10,658 bases of DNA from Baffinella frigidus (lineage: Eukaryota; Cryptophyceae; Cryptomonadales; Baffinellaceae). Below, piece after piece: positions 1-5,400 of the stretch; position 1 is the stretch's first letter; each line of letters begins with the position of its first letter. The DNA lies in NCBI GenBank assembly GCA_026770585.1, contig MU647007.1:182121-192778 (forward strand), read 5' to 3'. The notes below the pieces were generated by a model. That model saw only the letters and a list, made by a program, of their open reading frames with translations. It was not told where the DNA came from and did not search any database. Both the position numbers and the translations under genes were made by a program.

Positions 1-22
1 GAGAGAGAGAGAGAGAGAGAGA
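1..22 (+). repeat. GA microsatellite at left edge
   Basis: Eleven GA units starting at base 1, then CCATCATC and a branch-site-like motif on the minus strand (41-26). Confidence 0.95.
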
Positions 23-262
23 CCATCATCACTACCAACACGCTGCTCCGCCCACACGAAATGAAACCACCGGAATCTTTTCGCCCCTTGAAGCTCACGG
101 TCGACCCTGAGAGAGAGTGATACAGAGATTTATGCGAGAGACTTTTATTACCACCAAAACGTTTTGGCAGGGAGGGTCGTCAGTGCTGGAGAGAAGCCTG
201 AAATTTGTCACGCAGTCGTGGGGGACTCTCTTGATGTCTGAGACACATGGGACCGCACGCTC

Positions 263-346
263 ACTGAGAGAGAGCGAGAGAGCGAGAGAGAGAGCAAGCG
301 AGAGAGAGAGAGAGGCAGAGAGCGAGAGAGAAAGAGAGAGAGAGAT
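263..346 (+). repeat. Imperfect GA microsatellite
   Basis: GAGAGAG with scattered C. It lies directly before GTGTTGGTTCTAATAA (366-351, minus) and is a long pyrimidine tract on the gene strand. Flanking DNA (50-260 and 370-500) shows no recognisable gene. Confidence 0.9.
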
Positions 347-493
347 ACCTTTATTAGAACCAACACGCTGCGCCGTCCAACCGAAACCAAACCAAAACAA
401 AACGAGCCCGGTTCGCCGCGCACTTCAGGTTCGCGATTCATAAAGAAGAAGAAGCAAAAGAAAAAGACAAATAATAATAATAAGAAGGATGAC

Positions 494-650
494 CCGCGCT
501 GGCCGCCCTAAACCCTAAACCCTAAACCCTAAACCCTAAACCCCAAACCCCAAACCCTTACCCCCAAACCCTAAACCCTGAAGCGCCGAGGCATCAGCGT
601 GCGCCGCGGCCGCGGGGCCCTGCGCCCGCTCCTTCACCGCCTCTTCAAGA
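494..650 (-). pseudogene. Coiled-coil exon copy C5, split by telomere-like array
   Basis: Positions 650-580 read EEAVKERAQGPAAAAHADAS, then A. Positions 505-494 resume with the GGCCAGCGCGG end and donor-like GTCATC. Between them is a CCCTAAA tract (506-579). In C3 the same two pieces are contiguous, so the array is an insertion in the copy. Confidence 0.55.
506..579 (+). repeat. Interstitial telomere-like array (CCCTAAA)n
   Basis: About ten CCCTAAA units, the first several perfect, later ones CCCCAAA or CCCTTAC variants. It is flanked on both sides by pieces of one exon copy, so it is interstitial, not a chromosome end. Confidence 0.9.
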
Positions 651-805
651 GGGCTCAACCTTCACCCCTAGACCCTAGACCCTGGCAGAGGGAGGAATCG
701 TGCGGATCCGCGGGGAGGCCTTGTCGATGCTACAGTAACAAGGTTCGAGGAGGGGACATGCACTGGCCGCACCCCTGCGCCGTAGAGCATACACCCTGAG
801 AGGAC

Positions 806-885
806 CTGCGCTGGCCGCCTGCGCGGAGGCCTCAGCGTGCGCCGCGGCCGCGGGGCCCTGCGCCCGCTGCTTCGCTGTCTCCTCG
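806..885 (-). pseudogene. Coiled-coil exon copy C4, 5' truncated
   Basis: Reads ETAKQRAQGPAAAAHAEASA then QAASA and one base, before GTCCTC (805). It matches the second half of C3 almost exactly but lost the EERQKEQREWEEQQ helix. A shorter degenerate copy of the exon end lies at about 757-785. Confidence 0.5.
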
Positions 886-917
886 GAGGGAGGGCTCAAC
901 TTTCAACCCTACCTTGA

Positions 918-1004
918 ACCCAAGAAGAAGAAGAAGCAGAAGAGGATGATGAAGACGAAGACGAAGAAGAGAAAGAAGAAGAAGACGAAGACGACGACGA
1001 CGAA

Positions 1005-1036
<32 letters not shown>

Positions 1037-1165
1037 AGAAGAAGAAACAAGAAACAAGAAGACACGAAGACAAAGAAGAAGAGAAACACCAAGAAGAAGC
1101 CGAAGAAGAAGAATAGGAAGAAGAAGAAGAAGAAGAAAAAGAACATAACGAAGAAGAAGGAGAAA
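918..1165 (+). repeat. GAA/GAC-rich purine tract
   Basis: About 250 bp of AAG, GAC and GAA triplets. On the gene strand it is a CTT-rich pyrimidine tract immediately after the donor of coiled-coil copy C3. Frames through it give only Ser, Phe, Leu or Glu/Lys runs, so coding is unlikely. Confidence 0.9.
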
Positions 1166-1168
1166 GAC

Positions 1169-1289
1169 CCGCGCTGGCCGCCTGCGCCGAGGCCTCAGCG
1201 TGCGCCGCGGCCGTGGGTCCCTGCGCCCGCTCCTTCGCCAACTGCTGCTCCTCCCACTCCCGCTGCTCCTTCTGCCGTTCTTCCTGCGC
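1169..1289 (-). CDS. Coiled-coil exon, most complete copy (C3), probably continues the LARP gene
   Basis: The acceptor CTGATACAG precedes 1289. The frame reads AQEERQKEQREWEEQQLAKE, RAQGPT, then an Ala-rich AAAHAEASAQAASA, plus one base before donor GTCTTTC (1168). The Glu/Gln/Arg-rich half predicts a charged helix or coiled coil. Entry phase 0 matches the exit of exon 6. A TACTAAC branch site with an extended GTGTTTGTACTAACAA context lies about 30 nt upstream. Membership in the LARP gene is inferred from strand, order and phase. I cannot tell which of the C copies is spliced in vivo. Confidence 0.5.
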
Positions 1290-1335
1290 CTGTATCAGAG
1301 AGGAGCGAGGCGGTTGTTAGTACAAACACGGCGCG

Positions 1336-1380
1336 CGCGAGAGAGAGAGCGAGAGGGAGGGAGGGAGGGAGAGAGAGAGA

Positions 1381-1410
<30 letters not shown>
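1336..1410 (+). repeat. GA microsatellite following copy C2
   Basis: GA and GGGA units between C2 and the branch-site motif of C3; pyrimidine-rich on the gene strand. Confidence 0.9.
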
Positions 1411-1411
<1 letters not shown>

Positions 1412-1485
1412 GGCCCCTGCGTGCCCTCCTTCGCCAACTGCTGTTCCTCCCACTCTCGCTGCTCCTTCTGCCGCTCATCCTGAGC
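1411..1485 (-). pseudogene. Coiled-coil exon copy C2, truncated by CT microsatellite
   Basis: AQDERQKEQREWEEQQLAKE then GTQGP follows acceptor CTGAAACAG. A perfect TACTAAC inside GTGTTGGTACTAACAA lies at 1527-1512. After GGGCCC the copy passes into a long CT tract (1410-1336). It resembles C1 and C3 but lacks the Ala-rich second half. Confidence 0.5.
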
Positions 1486-1574
1486 CTGTTTCAGAGAAGC
1501 GAGAGAGGCGGTTGTTAGTACCAACACCACTACCTGCGCCGCGGCCACGCGAGAAAGAGCGCGCGCGTGTGTGT

Positions 1575-1619
1575 GCATGAGAGAGAGCGAGCGAGCGAGA
1601 GAGAAAGAGAGAGAGAGAG

Positions 1620-1655
<36 letters not shown>

Positions 1656-1663
1656 CGAGAGAG
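1575..1663 (+). repeat. GA microsatellite interrupting copy C1
   Basis: GA units with GC interruptions, placed exactly where C1 departs from C3. It continues into GCGCGCGTGTGTGTGCATG at 1559-1577. Confidence 0.9.
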
Positions 1664-1739
1664 AGGGTCCCTGCGCCCGCTCTTTCGCCAACTGCTGCTC
1701 CTTCCACTCTCTCTGCTCCTTCTGCCGCTCTTCCTCCGC
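1664..1739 (-). pseudogene. Coiled-coil exon copy C1, interrupted by CT microsatellite
   Basis: AEEERQKEQREWKEQQLAKE then RAQGP follows acceptor CTGAAACAG (phase 0). At the position where C3 continues with TAAAH, the sequence turns into about 90 bp of CT repeat, then a remnant resembling GCCGCGGCGCA near 1545. The frame stays open as a Ser/Leu run to TAG at 1531. It is the closest C copy to exon 6 and could be the functional one if the CT tract is tolerated. Confidence 0.5.
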
Positions 1740-1762
1740 CTGTTTCAGAGCACCAGAGGTTT

Positions 1763-1890
1763 GCAATAGGGGGTTGGGTTTCAGGGTTAGGGTGTGGGGG
1801 TTAGGGTTGAGTGTTGAGTGTTGAGTGTTGAGTGTTGAGTGTTGAGTGTTGAGGGTTGAGGGTTGAGAGGTTAGGGATTAGGGTTGCAGG
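1763..1890 (+). repeat. Telomere-like and GTTGAGT heptamer minisatellite
   Basis: Starts with GGGTTAGGG-type units, passes through about six GTTGAGT heptamers (1806-1850), then GTTGAGG and GATTAGGG. The 7-bp period equals that of TTTAGGG, suggesting a diverged telomere array. Confidence 0.75.
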
Positions 1891-1935
1891 TCCGCCTGCT
1901 CCAGAGGAGACAGAGACGATTATTGATACCAACAC
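1891..1935 (-). promoter_or_regulatory. Orphan branch site and splice acceptor (truncated C copy)
   Basis: GTGTTGGTATCAATAA (1935-1920), a CT-rich tract and GGAGCAG, then GCGGA as in exon C1, after which the sequence turns into telomere-like DNA. It looks like a C-exon acceptor whose exon was lost within a few bases. Confidence 0.45.
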
Positions 1936-2009
1936 GGCCGCCGTGAGCTGGAGAGAGATCCTATGTCCAACCGGCAGTCAAATCTAACGTGCCCGTTGGC
2001 AGAAGAGAC

Positions 2010-2069
2010 CTGCTGTTGGAGCACGCGATCGGACTTGTTCCTCTCGAGCCACTCAGCCTTCGTCATCGC
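2010..2069 (-). pseudogene. Partial copy of the 3' end of exon 6
   Basis: Reads AMTKAEWLERNKSDRVLQQQ then GTCTCTTC, against AMTKPEWLERKKSDRVLQQQ then GTTCCG in exon 6. The Pro-to-Ala and Lys-to-Asn changes and the absence of RNP1 suggest a tandem duplicate of the exon end, about 220 bp downstream of the original. Confidence 0.65.
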
Positions 2070-2230
2070 GCCACCTTAGTCCCATCACATAATACATTCT
2101 ATTCCGCGAGGCGTCCATCTAACAGATTCCTGGTACAACACCAGGTATTTTAAACCCCTAAAAGTGAGAAATGGCTCCAACGCCAAGCCAAATCTGAAGT
2201 AAAATCCAATCAGGATCGTAATCTCGGAAC

Positions 2231-2482
2231 CTGCTGCTGGAGAACGCGATCGGACTTCTTCCTCTCCAGCCACTCAGGCTTCGTCATGGCATCCAGCACC
2301 CCGCCCCCCGCCCACGCGCGCCGCTCCGCATGCAGCCCCGCCGCCGCCTTCGCCGCCTCCTCCTTGGACGAGAACTCGACAAAGCAGAACCCCTTAGGCT
2401 TCCCCTGGCCGCCCCCCGCGTCCTTGAAACGCGGGATCGAGACGTAGGTCACTGCCCCGAACTTGCCCATCAGCGCCTGCAC
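2231..2482 (-). CDS. LARP-like exon 6 (rest of RRM and basic tail)
   Basis: Eighty-four codons beginning VQALMGKFGAVTYVSIPRFK, with RNP1 KGFCFVEF and helix SSKEEAAKAAAGLHAERRAW, ending in TKPEWLERKKSDRVLQQQ. The acceptor is a tandem GTGCAG-GTGCAG, so the exon may start at 2482 or 2476, both in frame. The proposed exit is CAG before GTTCCG at 2230, a weak donor. Without splicing the frame reads only VPRLRS before TGA at 2212-2210, so this could also be the terminal exon. The KPEW...K..LQQ tail is like the basic segment after RRM1 in LARP7 proteins. Confidence 0.85.
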
Positions 2483-5400
2483 CTGCACCCCGACAAATCT
2501 TGATTCTGTCAGCGACGTGCCTTACCACTTAGCAGCCACCGGGGGCCTCACAGATACAGTCCATTTTTAAAAAATGTACCGGAATCTTATCCATTGCCCT
2601 GGAATTCTAACCGCGTTTTTCCCAAGAAGGAACTCGGTCGCTGCTAAGTGGGTCAATGTACTCGCCTGAACCTGCATTCGGGATTTTTCCAAACAAGTCA
2701 GAAGTGAAGGCGAATGGTTGACGTTTCGGAGAGTGACCACCACCGAGTCGGCTTAGGGTTGAGGACGTTTGAGAGAGGGACCTCGCATGCGTGAGCGCAG
2801 CTTCTCCGAAGCCTCAAGACGTTGTTGAGCGTTCAAGGCAATTAACGTTCAGCGTTTAGGAATTTTAGCGTGTAACGTCTAGGGTATAGGATCCCTACTC
2901 CCTAGATTCTACACGCTCAACCCCCTCTCTGAAACGTCCTCAACATCGGCGTGCGTGAGCGCAACGAAGTCGAGCGTTCATCGTTCAAAACGTCCTAAAC
3001 GCAAAACATCCTGAACGCTCAACGCCAAACGCAGCGTCCCCAACGAAGTTCAGCGTTCGTCGTTGAGCGACTAGCGATTAGCGTTTACGACGTTTTGCGT
3101 TTAGGGCGTTGAGGGTTTTAGGGTTTAGGACGTTTCGGGGTTAGGGTTTAGGGTTTAGGGTTTAGGGTTTAGGGTTTAGGGTTTAGTAGTGAACCTGGGC
3201 GTGCAACAGCGCAGCGTCTCCAAAGCCGAGAGTTTAGCGTTTATGACGCTTAGCGTTTCGCATTTAGGACGTTTAGGGTTCAGGACGTTTCGGGTTTAGG
3301 GTCTAGAATTTAGGACGTTGATCGTTCAGCGTCTAGGACGTTTCGGGGTTAGGGGTTAGGGTCTACCTCGTTGTGCGAGAGCGCAGCTTCTCCGAAGCCT
3401 ACAACGTTTAGCGCTTAGGACACTTAGCGCGCAGCGTTCAGGATGCTTAGCGCGTAGCGTTTGAGAAGTTTCGGGGTTAGGGTTTAAAGTTGAGCGTTTA
3501 ACGTTTAGGACGCCTTTCCGGGTTAAGGGTGAGTGTCTACCTCGTTGTGCGACAGCGCAGCTTCTCCGAAGCCTACAACGTTTAGCTCCCAGGACGCTTA
3601 GCGTGCATCGCTCAGGACGTTGGGCGTGTAGGGTTTGACAAGTTTCGGGATTAGGGTTTAGGGGTTAGCGTTTAGGGTTTGGGGGTATTGAGAGTTTAGG
3701 AGTGTTTAGGGGTTAGGGTCTACCTCGTTGTGCGAGAGCGCAGCCTCTCCGAAGCCCTGCACGTACACCGTCCGCGTCTCCGTATCGTCCACCGTCTGGG
3801 GTAGGGTTTGGAGGGTTTAGGGCTTAGGGTTTAGGGTTTGGGGTTTGGGGTTTGGGGTTTCCAATCTCAACCCAGACGGTTGAAATGGGGTTTAGGCTTT
3901 AGGGTTTAGGGCTTGGGCTTTGGGGTTTGGGGTTTGGGGTTTGGGGTTTACCGGGAGCGGGCGCAGGCGGCGCATCTTCTCGCCCGAACTGTCAACTTCC
4001 AGCTCCTTGCTCGCACTGCCATAAGTTGCCGAGGACGAATCAGCCTGTGTGCCCTCCGCAACGGACAACGCGCGGAAGGGCTCGTTCTGGCAGGAACGTC
4101 CACAGGCGGCTATTGACTGTTTCGAGGCCAGCAGCGCCGCATGAAGAATGGTGAATAGCGAATTGCACACACTAGCGAATAGCGAATTGCACAGAATAGT
4201 GAATTGCACACACTAGAGGGGCTGCGAGACTTCTTTAGTTCGGGAAGTTGTTCAGCAAGTCCATGGTGCTGTTCAGCAAGTCCATGGTGCAATTTACCCG
4301 CCCAGTGTGATGGGCACACTGGGCGGGTAAAACTTTACAATGGACTTTGGTACTTCCTCAATGAAGCAACTCTCTCTCTCTCGGAAGAGCCAGACCGTGC
4401 GGCGTCGACGATCTCATCGAGCAAGCTTCAGCTAAGGTGGCGAGCGTCGCGGCAAGCACCCACCCCTCTGGGTCATCCTTGATCGCAGAGGATAGGAAAC
4501 GGTCCTTGAACAGGTTCGAGTCCCCGAGGTAGCAATAAAGGTCTCTCAGGAAGATGACTGATCCTAGCAGGATGTTTGCCAGAAAGAGCTGTAATTAGTC
4601 AACTGCCTCTCACCGTGCGGCGTCGACGATCTCATCGAGTTTGCCCTTGGTCGCGAGCTTCAGCTTGTTGAAGGTGGCGAGCGTCGCGGCAAGCACCCAC
4701 CCCTGAAACACGCGATTGTCAATACCAACACCTAGCGTTGTCGCCCACCCCTGCGAGAGGCGACTGTGAGTCTTGCGACCAAGGCACCAAGCCCTGAAAT
4801 GCATGTCAACCACCGCCTGCGTCGGGTTGACTGATCGTTTTCACACAAAATTTTGAAAAAAATGCACCACAAAACAGGGAAATCAACTTCCTGTCTCCTT
4901 GTTCTGGGGAGACCAGATTTACTCAGGCAGAGCTAGAGAGCCGAGAGAGGGGACCCAGCATGTCAACTTGAGAATAGTCTGCCAGCCAACCCGAGTGAGG
5001 CAGAGCCAGGGAGTGCGTCGGCAAAGCTTCACCACAACACAAAATCCACGCACAAGGTAGCGAAAAGGTAATCAAACGTGGAGAGGGAGTGCTGACCTCG
5101 GGGTCATCCTTGATCGCATTGGAGAGGAAACGGTCCTTGAAGAGGTTCGAGTCTCCGAAGTAGAACTGTTTGCGGGAGGGCGACACGCGGAAAGTCAACA
5201 GGACGCCGTAAGTCAAAAGGATGCTGCCGCAGAAGAGAGGAAACGGTCCTTGAACCTGGGGAGTCAAGACACGCGGAAAGTCAACAGGACGCCGTAAGTC
5301 AAAATGATGATCAAAGATGACCCGCACCCTGGCGCTGCCTCACTCGGAGGAGAGGAAACGGTCCTTGAAGAGGTTCGAGTCCCCGCAGGAAAACTGCTCA

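Noticed and set aside
95-443. Open frames with Ser/Leu or Arg/Glu repeats across the GA tract
   Set aside because: They arise because a dinucleotide repeat is open in several frames on both strands; no start context, motif or splice support.
506-579. A chromosome end (true telomere)
   Set aside because: The array is short, has variant units and is flanked on both sides by pieces of one exon copy.
832-1241. Phe-, Ser- or Leu-rich frames through the GAA/GAC tract
   Set aside because: Triplet-repeat artefacts on the pyrimidine strand; the only supported coding piece here is the coiled-coil exon C3.
1486-1533. A possible 48-nt intron (GTAGTG, TACTAAC, AAACAG) between copies C1 and C2
   Set aside because: Splice sites and branch site look good, but C1 would exit in phase 2 while C2 is entered in phase 0, so the joined frame breaks.
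3892-4209. A 105-residue minus-strand protein over exon 4
   Set aside because: Only the part 4015-3952 resembles a La motif; the rest is 24-bp tandem repeat on one side and telomere-like intron on the other.
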